Shown piece by piece: positions 33,007-41,273 of a DNA stretch of 64,000 nucleotides; positions within the stretch are counted from its first letter, which is position 1, and each line of letters opens with the position of its first letter. The position numbers and the translations under genes were made by a program. The notes beneath the pieces are model-generated. The model did not search any database and was not told the DNA's origin. It saw nothing but the letters and a program-made list of their open reading frames with translations. Origin of the DNA: Symbiodinium natans (Eukaryota; Sar; Dinophyceae; Suessiales; Symbiodiniaceae); the NCBI GenBank assembly GCA_905221605.1, contig CAJNDS010002454.1:232743-296742 (forward strand), read 5' to 3'.

Positions 33007-36000
33007 CGAGGAAGAAGAAGAGGAAGAGAGACGAGCTTGGGAATGCACTTCTCAGTAGCACAGTCCATGCCCCAAACCTCCCCATAAATGTGCATTGACA
33101 CTGCTTACTGCTATTGCTCGCTCTCGCTCTCTCTCTCTCTCACACTCACTCTGCACTTGGCATCTGAGGATGGATGACGAAGGGACAGCGGTGGCTCTGG
33201 CATGTGCAGTTCAGTTGTGTCTTCGATTTCGCTTCCGATGTGCCCAGATGTGCGAAGGTATGCATCAGGCACCAGCTCACGCCCTGGGGTCTTCTCATCA
33301 CGATGTCTGCAAATGGAGTATCGGCCAGTTGGACAGCGGGATCCGGTGAGCTTGCAGATGCTACTTACCTTCGAGCTTCATTCCCAACTGCTGCATAGGG
33401 TTGGGATTGAAGTGTGACCTTTAGCTTTAATGCAGCTGGCCCGATATTTTCAAGTTGAGGCTCAAACGGTACTTGGAGTGTAAGTAGCAGAAATGTCCCA
33501 GATGAATGGGTTCGCCAGGCAGACGAAGGCCCTGTGCCTAAGCACATCCTCTTTCGGCTCTGTGGGGCAGTAGTTACCCCCCACTAGCCAATACAGAAAG
33601 TCATCGCAGCCTGGGTAGCCCGTACCAGCAACCTCTCAAAAGAGAATGGAAAGGACGCGCATTAAGAGGAATGCAGCCCCCTGCAGGAAATTTCGCAAAG
33701 AATGATCTTGCCTTCTTCTACTGTGTACATTGGTGCTTTCGGGTATCCTGTCGTGCCCGTTGTCTGGATACTCAGCTGGCACGCAGGTTTTGCCCAATGA
33801 TCATCTGTAACCGAGCACGGTATCAAGTTGTTTGGCATGAATGGCTCAGGATCTAGATTGCAGCGGGGGGTGCCATCAGACGTGGTGCCGATCGCTCACT
33901 GAGGGGGCACGCTTCAATCGGCCCGGCAATTTTTCACCAGCTAGAGGATGCTGGAGGTACCTAAGATGGGCACATCCAGCAAGTTGGAACCTGGCAGGAC
34001 CTGGTAGGGCGTGACAGAAAAGGCTGCTGAAACATGCGCTGCTCGTCGTCTAATGGCATTTTGACAAAAACTGACGCAGGTGGCTGCTTCCATCAGGCAT
34101 GACCCCCTTGGTCGTGAGCTGGACCCACCACTGGCCTGAGGCTTGGCATATGTGGCTTTACGATAATAAGGGACCCCTAGAATAGACCCCCAAATACTAG
34201 GATCCCCTTATAATAAGGACCCCCAATAAGGTACCCCTAGAACGCAAAAAAAATATATCTCAGTATATGAAGATCTTGGAGTTCATCTTCTCATCTTCAT
34301 TCGCATATGCCGGGGTAGAACTTGGTAAAACTGAACAAGTTTACCCCTCCAAAAAAAAACACAAAACAAAAAAATGGCCCTGGTGTACATCTGCTGTGTT
34401 CGAAGACTGCAAGACGTGCTTCAGTTGTGTCCACCATAGTTTTTCCCATAATCATACCCGGACTTGGTGGAAGGATCCCAATGCAGACATGAACGCGTCC
34501 ATGAGGCATGCAGCATGCATGTTCAAACTGCGCTGAGGTTGTGCCGCAGCCCATACCTGGCATGGCGACCCGGAAGGTTCTAGGCAGTCTGCTCATGTCT
34601 TCATCTAGAAAGAGCTGTGGCCATATCGTTGAGCTGCAACACGTATCAGCTCAGCTGAGTCTTCACATGGTTCCTTATCCGATCAGTTGCGATCATGGTT
34701 GCCTGCTCGACCTTGCATGCTGCCAAGTCCAGAAGTAGAACGCAGTAGCGTTGTGCCAGTTATGGACTTCATCAAGGGCACGCCGCTATCCAGACTCGAA
34801 GAGAGAGCGAAGGCCTATGGCTACGTGGGCTGAACCGAACAATCTGTTCACTTGAAGTTGCAATTAGTAGCTTCTGCCCGGGCTTGGGGTCAACTTTGGT
34901 GACTGGTGCAGAATGTTATGCTTTGCGGCTGCTGTTTGGAACCTCGGTTTATTTCCATGCTGGCCGATGGTGGCTTATGTTTGTTGCGCTTGAGGAGCTC
35001 GGGATCGACCTTGGCAGCAAAGCCGGCAAGGTGCTAGTCTCTCGTAGGGATGCGCCATGCCATGGCCCGCGGGTTGCATATCATGATACCGCGCAGCACA
35101 TCCAGCTTGCCCCACGTGGCTGCTCAGGTGCTAGGGCGCCGAATTCTAGAGGCGCTGACGACGGCATATGGCCACTTTGTTTGGCACGCAGATGATAGTC
35201 TAGGCAGAGGCATCGGAAATCCATTGGAATGCAAGAATTTGTACAAAATTTTGCAAGCAATTTGGCACGCATGACTTGCACGTCAGTTGAGGCAATATGA
35301 TTTTCTCTTCTGGCTTTATTCATGGAGATCCACATCCTGGGCCACTCTTGGGGTTGCTGTGTGTAGCTTGTGGTAGCTTGTTGATGGTCATCTGTATGTA
35401 AGCATGTGCAGTAACACGTGTATGTATGCTTCAACATGATTTTGCTTCTTGGTCGCTGTAAGAAAGCCTGCCAGCACGTGCAGGAACATCTTCGTGCTCG
35501 AAGGCGGCAGGGTAGCACTCATCGACTGTGGCCAGGTAGGGCCCAAGCAGCATGCTCTGAGCGTATATCGTAGGTCGGTGCGCTGTTGGTGCACTGTTGG
35601 CGTCTTGTCCAGGTTTGCCAGCTGTATCGTGAGCAGCGCCTTCTGGTGGCAGAGGCTCGGCTCTGGCTGATGTCACCTGGTAGGGAGGCTCAGAGGGCTC
35701 ATGAGGGATGTTAGAACCACCAGTAAGAATGAATCGGCTTGCAGGGCTTGGAGTGAGGTTTGCGAATAATGAGAATTGCTGTCTTGATGATTTTGCTCGT
35801 GATCTGCTTCTGTCTGCAGGCAATTCTGGCAGCAGCGGCTTATGATGGAAGTCGCAAGATGATCCAGATGTTAGCCGAAGTCTGACCTTCTATCTGTACA
35901 GATGAAAATGCAGATCGAGTTGTGCCCATCACTCGCCTTGTCTGAGGCTGATTGTGTCCGCAACTTTGGTGTCACATTCTTCAAAGGCACCTTGTATGCA

Positions 36001-37093
36001 AGGATGGTGGGTCAGTGGCAGTCCAAAATGTGTTTGCAGTTATGTCGGCATAAGTATTCCGCTGCTTGGGCTGCAGGTCAGGAAGACGAAGATGCATGTG
36101 CGGCATGCTGCTTATAGCATCGTGTTTGTTTGTTTGTGTGTGTGTGTGTGTCTGTGCCCTTCTGATCTCTGCTCGAGCTCTCTCAGGCCAGCGTGGCCCT
36201 GTATCTGTTCGGCGAGAAGGTGGGAGCATCTGCGAAGAAGCATGCCGGAGTTGGTTCTACCCAAAAAACGCACAGAGCCAGCAGGATGTGGAGTTTCCTG
36301 GAGGGTACTCCAAAGAGGACGCTGCATTGGATGTTGCTTGCCCAGCGGTCTGATCACTGAAGGATACGCACTCCACATTGCAAGGAGTTCAGCGACAAGA
36401 GCCCACTGCGCCAGCGAGCGCCCTTGATACCTGCGCACATGCTTTATGTCCTAGTGTAGGATAACGGGGGACCTGTTCTGGCTCTCTTTTGCCTCAATGC
36501 CGTACACGATGATGCGTTGAGGCTGTCGTCGTTCCCAATGGAGCTGGTGCTTCTTGGAAGAGCGTGGCCTGCTAAGAGTGCAACTTTGGCATTTGATTGC
36601 CCCACTTTAGGGCACGTAGGAAGCATTCTTGCGCAGAGACCCCTCCCCATGTCGCAAGGTCAGTGTTGGTGAAGGCCGTGGTTCCGCTGCCTGCATAGCA
36701 GTTTCCAGAGCCGTGATCACCCTCAATCCTCAATCCAGTGTGTACCGCGTAGAAGGCTTTGCGCAGTTGCTCTGGTCTAGGTATTGAAGAGTCGCGTTTG
36801 CATCCAGCTTCGGCATATTCTCCAAGTGGTCGCGCATGCCAAGCGCACGTTAGGAGGCTTTGCTTGACAACCAGAGAGTTTAGCAGACTTTGCTTCTTTA
36901 GCTGATCTTGCTTCTTGAGACAAAGAAGTGCTGAAGCGCGGCTGGGAAAGAAGAGAATCTCCACGCATCTCTAGAGGCATCAAAAGGGGCTTCTATCGGT
37001 GAGTACTTGCAGGGAGTGGCCGCGCGTCTCGGCGTTGAGTGGAGCGTGGCCAAGAAGTGGGAGCCGTTGGCCAGGGACGCGAGCCTGCCGTCT
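26656..37093 (+). CDS. ABC1/ADCK (UbiB-type) atypical protein kinase, at least 24 exons
   Basis: Exons read in order along the plus strand give the diagnostic ABC1 sequence: V-K-T-G-Q; Y-T-D-R-L-R-V-L-Q-D-S-L-P-P; an Ala-rich loop F-D-D-K-P-L-G-T-A-S-I-A-Q-V-H-R-A; the nucleotide-binding lysine in V-A-I-K-V; E-L-D-F-L-N-E-A; P-Q-P-I-P-G; V-M-D-F-I-K-G-T-P-L; the catalytic H-G-D-P-H-P-G-N; metal-binding I-D-C-G-Q; and C-lobe motifs. ABC1 kinases act in mitochondria (coenzyme Q) or plastids (plastoquinone, prenyl-lipids), with a KxGQ extension covering the active site. Sixteen exons from 34538 to 37093 splice in phase. Most donors are GC, some GT, two GA. Gaps remain between 26752 and 27551, and around 29386-30634 and 30719-34537. 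The compartment is unknown. One phase problem near 29385 could mean decay, error or a missed exon. Confidence 0.9.
26951..27052 (-). repeat. Dispersed ~80-bp repeat, copy 1
   Basis: Reverse complement reads TTACGATAATGAGGGGCCC, then CCCCCAAATAGTAGGATCC and CAATAAGGTACCCC with TCTCGGAAACC at its end. The same order occurs at 34158, 48838 and 61426. Confidence 0.8.
27376..27390 (+). repeat. Poly-C run, 15 bases
   Basis: An uninterrupted C homopolymer inside the ABC1 gene region, followed 20 bases later by a short CCCTAAACCCTAAA. Confidence 0.95.
27552..29385 (+). CDS. ABC1 kinase exons with Ala-rich loop and VAIK lysine
   Basis: Six exons in phase: 27552-27588 (R-R-Y-T-D-R-L-R-V-L-Q), 27642-27692 (D-S-L-P-P-V-D-A-A-E-I-R-D-I-V), 27758-27838 (L-S-E-L-L-R-E-F-D-D-K-P-L, then G-T-A-S-I-A-Q), 29096-29128 (V-H-R-A-V-L-N-D-G-R-E), 29247-29292 (V-A-I-K-V-L-R-P-N-M-E-P-V-L-R) and 29345-29385 (D-V-A-N-L-K-V-F-A-L-A-T-R). 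Intron lengths are 53, 65, 1257, 118 and 52 nt with GA, GC, GC, GT and GC donors. The Ala-rich loop replaces the glycine loop of ordinary kinases, and Lys of VAIK binds nucleotide. After 29385 the expected continuation (G-G-R-L-I-P-Y-L-S) is in another frame, as if two bases were lost in a CG run. Confidence 0.85.
28839..29030 (+). repeat. Poly-G run and TATA/AAATA microsatellite
   Basis: A 15-base G run (28839-28853) is followed by AT-rich simple DNA with ATATATATAT, AAATAAATA and TATATATATATAT units to 29030. It lies in the 1257-nt intron before the ABC1 exon at 29096. Confidence 0.9.
29386..30634 (+). other. Probable ABC1 intron region
   Basis: No exon is assigned here. The stretch 29480-29950 is C/T-rich with long open frames on both strands that lack protein-like composition. 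One or two short ABC1 exons (between the VANLK and ELDF blocks) should lie here but were not found. Confidence 0.4.
30635..30718 (+). CDS. ABC1 kinase exon with ELDF motif
   Basis: After TAATTTTAG the exon reads K-L-E-A-C-A-V-R-L-E-R-A-L-D-G, then E-L-D-F-L-N-E-A-Q-S-A-M-K. The E-x-D-F-x-x-E-A block is a conserved ABC1 motif that pairs with the active-site lysine. It ends at AAG before a GC donor (GCTAGG); an alternative GT donor at 30734 would add five residues. Confidence 0.8.
32937..33032 (+). repeat. GAA/GAG purine trinucleotide repeat
   Basis: Imperfect (GAA)n with AGACGAGGAAG interruptions. Translation gives Lys/Arg runs on plus and Ser runs on minus, both artefacts. Confidence 0.9.
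34158..34237 (+). repeat. Dispersed ~80-bp repeat, copy 2
   Basis: TTACGATAATAAGGGACCCC, then GACCCCCAAATACTAGGATCC and GGACCCCCAATAAGGTACCCC. It lies within the ABC1 gene, about 300 bases before the exon at 34538. Confidence 0.85.
34538..35535 (+). CDS. ABC1 kinase exons with catalytic HGDPHPGN and IDCG
   Basis: Six exons in phase: 34538-34583 (V-V-P-Q-P-I-P-G-M-A-T-R-K-V-L), 34760-34812 (V-M-D-F-I-K-G-T-P-L-S-R-L-E-E-R), 34995-35030 (E-L-G-I-D-L-G-S-K-A-G-K), 35128-35170 (V-L-G-R-R-I-L-E-A-L-T-T-A-Y), 35292-35340 (N-M-I-F-S-S-G-F-I-H-G-D-P-H-P-G) and 35484-35535 (N-I-F-V-L-E-G-G-R-V-A-L-I-D-C-G-Q). HGDPHPGN carries the catalytic Asp and metal-binding Asn. I-D-C-G replaces the usual D-F-G, keeping the metal-binding Asp but changing Phe to Cys. 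Donors are GC, GC, GT, GC, GC. At the third intron the 9-base AGGTGCTAG is present at both ends. Confidence 0.9.
35613..37093 (+). CDS. ABC1 kinase C-lobe exons, including a 16-nt exon
   Basis: Ten exons in phase: 35613-35654 (V-C-Q-L-Y-R-E-Q-R-L-L-V-A-E), 35820-35873 (A-I-L-A-A-A-A-Y-D-G-S), 35947-35986 (C-V-R-N-F-G-V-T-F-F-K), 36077-36102 (Q-E-D-E-D-A-C-A), 36187-36219 (A-S-V-A-L-Y-L-F-G-E-K), 36285-36317 (V-E-F-P-G-G-Y-S-K-E), 36385-36413 (E-F-S-D-K-S-P-L-R), 36522-36563 (L-S-S-F-P-M-E-L-V-L-L-G-R), 36659-36674 (S-V-L-V-K) and 37013-about 37093 (G-V-A-A-R-L-G-V-E-W-S-V-A-K-K-W). These are the C-terminal ABC1 helices as I recall them from related dinoflagellate proteins. The 3' end after 37093 is uncertain. 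Confidence 0.85.
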
Positions 37094-37376
37094 GTGGGTT
37101 TTGTGCTCTGCCATACATCATCGTGCACAAGTTGCCTATGTTTTGCGATCGCAGGACGCAATTGTGGCCGTTTGTGATGAGGACAGCTTGTGAGCTTTTG
37201 TGTCGTACAGTTGTGAGCCTTCCAGTGAACTTGGCTCAATGACGTCTTGTCCAAAAGGATGAATGCCGTTTGCCTGCCTGGGCTTTGCCCACGGTGCTGC
37301 ACTTGGTTGCTTGGTTTCGCCATTTCGAGCATGTTCCAACAAAAGTAGCAGCCGCGGTTGGATTCATTTTTGCAGG

Positions 37377-37768
37377 GTACTCTCGTCATGCTTGTGTGGG
37401 CCGACTGCACGGGACAGCTCTTTGATGGCTGGTGCAGGCGTCTCACGCCGCCACCAGCTCAGAGCGCTTACGGCTCGGTGATGCGGCCAGAGGATGCCAA
37501 AGTCTCAGGAGTCTCCAATCGTTCTCTAGATCGTTCCCTGCGTCGTTCTCTCTCGACTTTTGGTGAAGGATCGGCTGTTTTGCCCTCCCGCTGTTGTCGA
37601 GGTGCAGCTCTGATCCGGCGATGGGGCATGGAAAAGGCGAAGTTCTTGCAAACTACGCCTGTAGACAAGCCTTCCAGAGAACTTGAGTCGAGAGGCGGCC
37701 AGTGTTTTTGCTGCTCGTCGGAGAGAGCTGGCGAAGGAGTGCAAGCTAGTTTTCGATTTTGGATGTGA
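37377..37768 (+). CDS. Candidate 3' exon, unassigned
   Basis: After TTTTTGCAG (ending 37375) a plus frame stays open for about 130 codons (G-T-L-V-M-L-V-W-A-D-C-T-G-Q-L-F-D-G-W, then a Ser/Arg-rich stretch S-N-R-S-L-D-R-S-L-R-R-S). It could be the last exon of the ABC1 gene or chance. No motif supports either. Confidence 0.25.
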
Positions 37769-37989
37769 GTCTGAGCCCACCCAATCCGCGCAGAACATCT
37801 TGCATGGAGAGGGGTGCTTGTGAACAAACTGCTCCTGCTGCAGGAGGCTCCCGGTCGAGGTGAGAAATGAGTCTGCAGCCAGATGGTTTCACCCAATCTT
37901 TTCGCGCAGTGGACGCAAAACGCGATTCCCAACGTCTGTGCTTTATACTGGTAGGATTTTGTGATTTTGGGGCCTGCGAACACCCAGAG

Positions 37990-38031
37990 ATGACGATGAT
38001 GAGCATGACGATGTCGATGGTGATGACGATG

Positions 38032-38070
<39 letters not shown>
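37990..38070 (+). repeat. ATG/GAT trinucleotide repeat
   Basis: Imperfect GATGATGAGCATGACGATG leading into (ATG)n from 38036 to 38070. Reading frames across it give Met/Asp/His/Ile runs. Confidence 0.95.
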
Positions 38071-38071
<1 letters not shown>

Positions 38072-38089
38072 CCTTCCACTTTGACTTTG

Positions 38090-39900
38090 ACTCGCTGCAC
38101 TCACTGTCAGAGCAGAAGAACGTCGTACAACCCTTCGAAGTGCATAGCGAAGAAGGTGTGAACAGGCGAATTATTACGCTCGGCATGTCTAGCACGCACC
38201 TACGGCTTCCCTTAAAGCGTGTGCGCCTTGGGCTGCCGACGCAACAGATGCAAAGTGACTAGGGAGCGTCCCCGGCCCGAAGGCGCTGCAAGACTCACAG
38301 AGCCAAAGGCACATGAATACGAAAATTCGGATACAAGAAGAAGGAATCGGACATGAACTTCTGACCATGGGGTTGGGACCTCACATACGGAGAAAGCAAG
38401 CGTCTGACGACGTGAAATGCTTAAACGGGCTTACGACTCTGACTTGGCCGAAGTGAGAGATCCAGCAATGTCAAAACCGAAGACCATACCCTGCACAGTA
38501 CAAACTGTACGATCAAAAGGTCACCATCATAGCTCACTTCCTGATGCCACTGGAAATGGGTCACATATCACACGCAGCGACACAGCCGATGCTAACATGG
38601 AACAGGTTACATAAGCGCACCTCCATTTTGAAAGCACCATGATGTAAGGCTGCTGTGTCTCGGTAGGGCTATTATTCTTGCTGAAGCGTCTGTGCATTTG
38701 CCAAACTCACAGCCAAACGCGCGTGGGCCGCACTGACCGCTTTGTCTCGGTCTAGCTTGACTCTCGTGGTAGCAACCAGGATCCCGCTGAAAACGCTGAG
38801 CCCCACTGTCGAATAAACAAGCACACGTAGAGCATTTATGCGGTAAGAGTCAAGCGAGCAGCCTGTAGTGGGGCCGTTTGGATGCATGAAAATTGTCTAC
38901 ACGCGGCACTCTTTGAAACACAACTCGGAAGCCCAGGCTCCACATGATTTACGGGTTACGACCTCAAAGTTTTCACGTGCATAATACAGATATTTGGACG
39001 GCGAAAAAAACATCAAATTCAGCGCCCCAACTAGCAACCTCGAAGTTGGGGGAATACGCCGATTCCAGCATGTGGAGTCAAAGCGCCCCCTCGGATCATT
39101 GCATGTAGCTGCCCATTCACTGCGAGTGACTCATACGTCCGACAGCAGAGTACATATGACGCAGCAGGATTCAATGGCTATACTGGGTTTATGGATGGCA
39201 GGGAACTAACCATTGGCATGATGGGCGTAGTGCCTTGAGGTGTTAGACCCGAACGCTTTCGATGCTCCTGACACGCCCGGGAAGACATCTCCGAAACAAC
39301 TCCCACATCAAGCAGTACAGGACAAAACAGGATGAAGCTGTGCAGAACGGAGCTTCGCAGTCAACTGCGCGGGAACTTCTTGCGACCTATACACACGGTG
39401 TCTTAAAATATGGCAGCACTGTACAGCAACCTATATAAAAATAGTTTCAGACCTCCCCTATATCCCTTATGCTTGCAGTTTTTGAAGCCAGGTAAGCTAG
39501 AACCTTTACACTGCCCTTTTCATGTTGCAGCGCGTGGACACAGAAAAGTAAGTATGGTCAGCTGGGGAGTACAGGGCGTGAAGCAAAGAGTGATAGAGTG
39601 ATATTCCGAAGTTAAGTGAATGACTGAGTGAGGGAGTGAGATGAGTGCTTGAAACGGGTTTTCAGCTAGAACTCGAAGCGAGTCTGTGAGATGAGTAAGT
39701 ACGCGAGAGTTTTGGAAGTCAAGAGCACGTCAGCCGAGCACTTGCAGACGATCTGCAGATGAACTGGTGAGTTTTTTTTCCACGCAGTTGCTGCGAGACT
39801 GGCTCAAAGGGTGGCTGGCTACTGTAGTTGAAAGCCGACAAGGTGCCTCGCAACCACGGCGTGCGGCTGTTGGAACCCCAAGGTCTCGCCCTCCACGGAG
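38090..39900. other. No confident gene apart from one small minus ORF
   Basis: Short plus frames at 38417-38614 and 38994-39209 have mixed composition. A GAGTGAGTGAG-like stretch occurs at 39595-39690. The region ends just upstream of the reductase gene. Confidence 0.35.
38672..38887 (-). CDS. Candidate 71-residue single-pass membrane protein
   Basis: Minus-strand ATG at 38885-38887 opens M-H-P-N-G-P-T-T-G-C-S-L-D-S-Y, then a hydrophobic helix L-R-V-L-V-Y-S-T-V-G-L-S-V-F-S-G-I-L-V, then a basic, Ala-rich helix A-V-S-A-A-H-A-R-L-A-V-S-L and a TAA stop. The layout (polar N-terminus, one membrane segment, amphipathic tail) is coherent, but there is no homologue that I recognise. Strand is opposite to its neighbours. 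Confidence 0.3.
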   Translation of the reverse strand: MHPNGPTTGCSLDSYRINALRVLVYSTVGLSVFSGILVATTRVKLDRDKAVSAAHARLAVSLANAQTLQQE

Positions 39901-39924
39901 TTGGCTGTAGAGGGCACCAGCGGT

Positions 39925-40596
39925 ATGCAGAAGGTGACTTTGAAGACGGTGGTGTTCATGGGCTCGGCCCGGAATGTGGTTCCGCCTTGGGGTGGGGACG
40001 CACGCCTGGGTGACCGTGTGCTGAAGCATGTGCTCTCACTGTTGCGCACGAGGGATGAGTCCTATGGCCAAGAGCAAGTGAACCATGAAGTCACGGTTTT
40101 CGATCCAGTTGAGGTCTTCGGTGCAGGCGGCGCTCTCGAGGGCGATGGCCACCTGAGCACCCCCCACTTCTTCCTCAAGCAGGCCACGCAGCCGAAGATG
40201 GACGACATGGCGGCCACCATCAAGGCTGCTGACGGCTACGTGGTGGTCACTGCGGAGTACAACCACTCCCTGCCTCCTGCGCTCACCAGCCTCATGGGAC
40301 ACTTTGGCGGCTCCAACTACAAGTGCAAGCCCTCTTGCATCGTCACTTACAGTCCTGGGCCCTGGGCTGGCATGAGGGCAGCGATGGCTGCGCGCCCCTT
40401 CCTCGCCGAGCTCGGTTGCATTCCCGTGAGTAAGCTGACAGGCTTCCCCGCGCCTGCAGATCTTCTGGGCGAAGACGGCACCCCCAAAGACCCCGACGCA
40501 CGTATGCTCAAGCAACTTCCAGCTATGCTCGGCGAGCTCGAGTGGATGGCTCTCGCCATGAAGAAGATGCGGGACTCTGCGGGCCTTCCAAAATGA
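39925..40596 (+). CDS. NAD(P)H-dependent FMN/quinone reductase, flavodoxin-like fold
   Basis: Intronless gene for a 223-residue protein. The ATG at 39925 is chosen because it directly precedes the first beta strand ([13 protein letters not shown]), and an in-frame AG acceptor context (GGCTGTAG) lies just upstream for the spliced leader. G-S-A-R at residues 13-16 is the phosphate-binding loop start of the FMN_red family. [10 protein letters not shown] at 109-118 is the conserved flavin-site motif (usual form T-P-E-Y-N). S-P-G-P-W-A-G-M-R and a C-terminal helix complete the fold. The family reduces FMN, quinones or azo compounds with NAD(P)H, protecting against redox stress. No targeting leader is obvious, so a cytosolic site is inferred. 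Confidence 0.9.
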   Translation: MQKVTLKTVVFMGSARNVVPPWGGDARLGDRVLKHVLSLLRTRDESYGQEQVNHEVTVFDPVEVFGAGGALEGDGHLSTPHFFLKQATQPKMDDMAATIKAADGYVVVTAEYNHSLPPALTSLMGHFGGSNYKCKPSCIVTYSPGPWAGMRAAMAARPFLAELGCIPVSKLTGFPAPADLLGEDGTPKDPDARMLKQLPAMLGELEWMALAMKKMRDSAGLPK

Positions 40597-41273
40597 GGAG
40601 GTTCCGCAGCACCGCCCTAATTTGTCGCAAGCATCACTTCTGGTACAAAGCCAGCCAGCTTGTGAGAATGCTGACGTAGTTTACCCGGCTTGCAGCTCGT
40701 GCGAATGATGGAGTTCAATCAAGCTGTGTGGCTTCTCCTTCCTTGATTGAGCGCGTGGAGGCATGGGGCTGCAAGATTGTTTCAAGCATGCGACACACGG
40801 TTCCGACATCATTCAGATGCCAGCAGGCCCATCTCTTTGAAACTTCAACTGTGAGGCTACTATGGCTTCTCTGTACGCAAATAGTTTCGCTCGTCTGAAC
40901 ATCATCTCGTAACCCGGTCCGTGAGTTGTGAAGGTGGGCCAATACTGTGAGTCTAGCAGTCTAGCAGCTCGGTTTGTGCAGCCTACGTTGAATAGACCCG
41001 CGCTCGGGGGCATGTGTGTGAGAGAGTGGCACTTCCTGGCTGCGTTGTGCATCCCTTTTCGGCGGTCACGGCTATGACTAGTTGCTCACGAATCCATGGC
41101 AATCATTACACCTGTTTGCTCTGCTCACACCTTGCAGACCCTTGTAGCCTCCCATGAGCCGGCCCACTGACATGCAAAGTTGTATGCCACCAGCTACCTG
41201 TGGGTTCCGTTGGCACGCAAAAGCAAGACGTGTAAGCAAGACTCATGTGTGGCAGCGGCCAGCTGAAACTTGC
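40597..41273. other. Intergenic region between reductase and J-domain gene
   Basis: About 680 bases with no coding signal. Both neighbours are on the plus strand, as in a tandem gene array. An AG acceptor for the next gene lies just before its ATG (GGCAG at 41251-41255 or CCAG at 41259-41262). Confidence 0.5.

Larger units (their letters stand above)
30719..34537 (+). other. Large ABC1 intron region with unassigned exon-like patches
   Basis: Exon-like stretches occur at 30950-31075 (acidic E-E-E-L-D-I-D-E-D-Q-D), 31468-31512 (V-H-M-L-P-V-P-M-G-F-V-K) and 31618-31689 (D-F-T-G-L-W-F-C-F-E-T-E-G, followed by a GT donor). I could not place them in the kinase frame. The rest holds a GAA repeat (32937-33032) and one copy of the dispersed 80-bp repeat (34158-34237). 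Confidence 0.4.

Noticed and set aside
32827-33048. Poly-Ser (minus) and poly-Lys/Arg (plus) proteins
   Set aside because: Both are translations of the GAA microsatellite.
37468-38195. His-, Ile- or Met-rich proteins on either strand
   Set aside because: Produced by the ATG/GAT repeat at 37990-38070.
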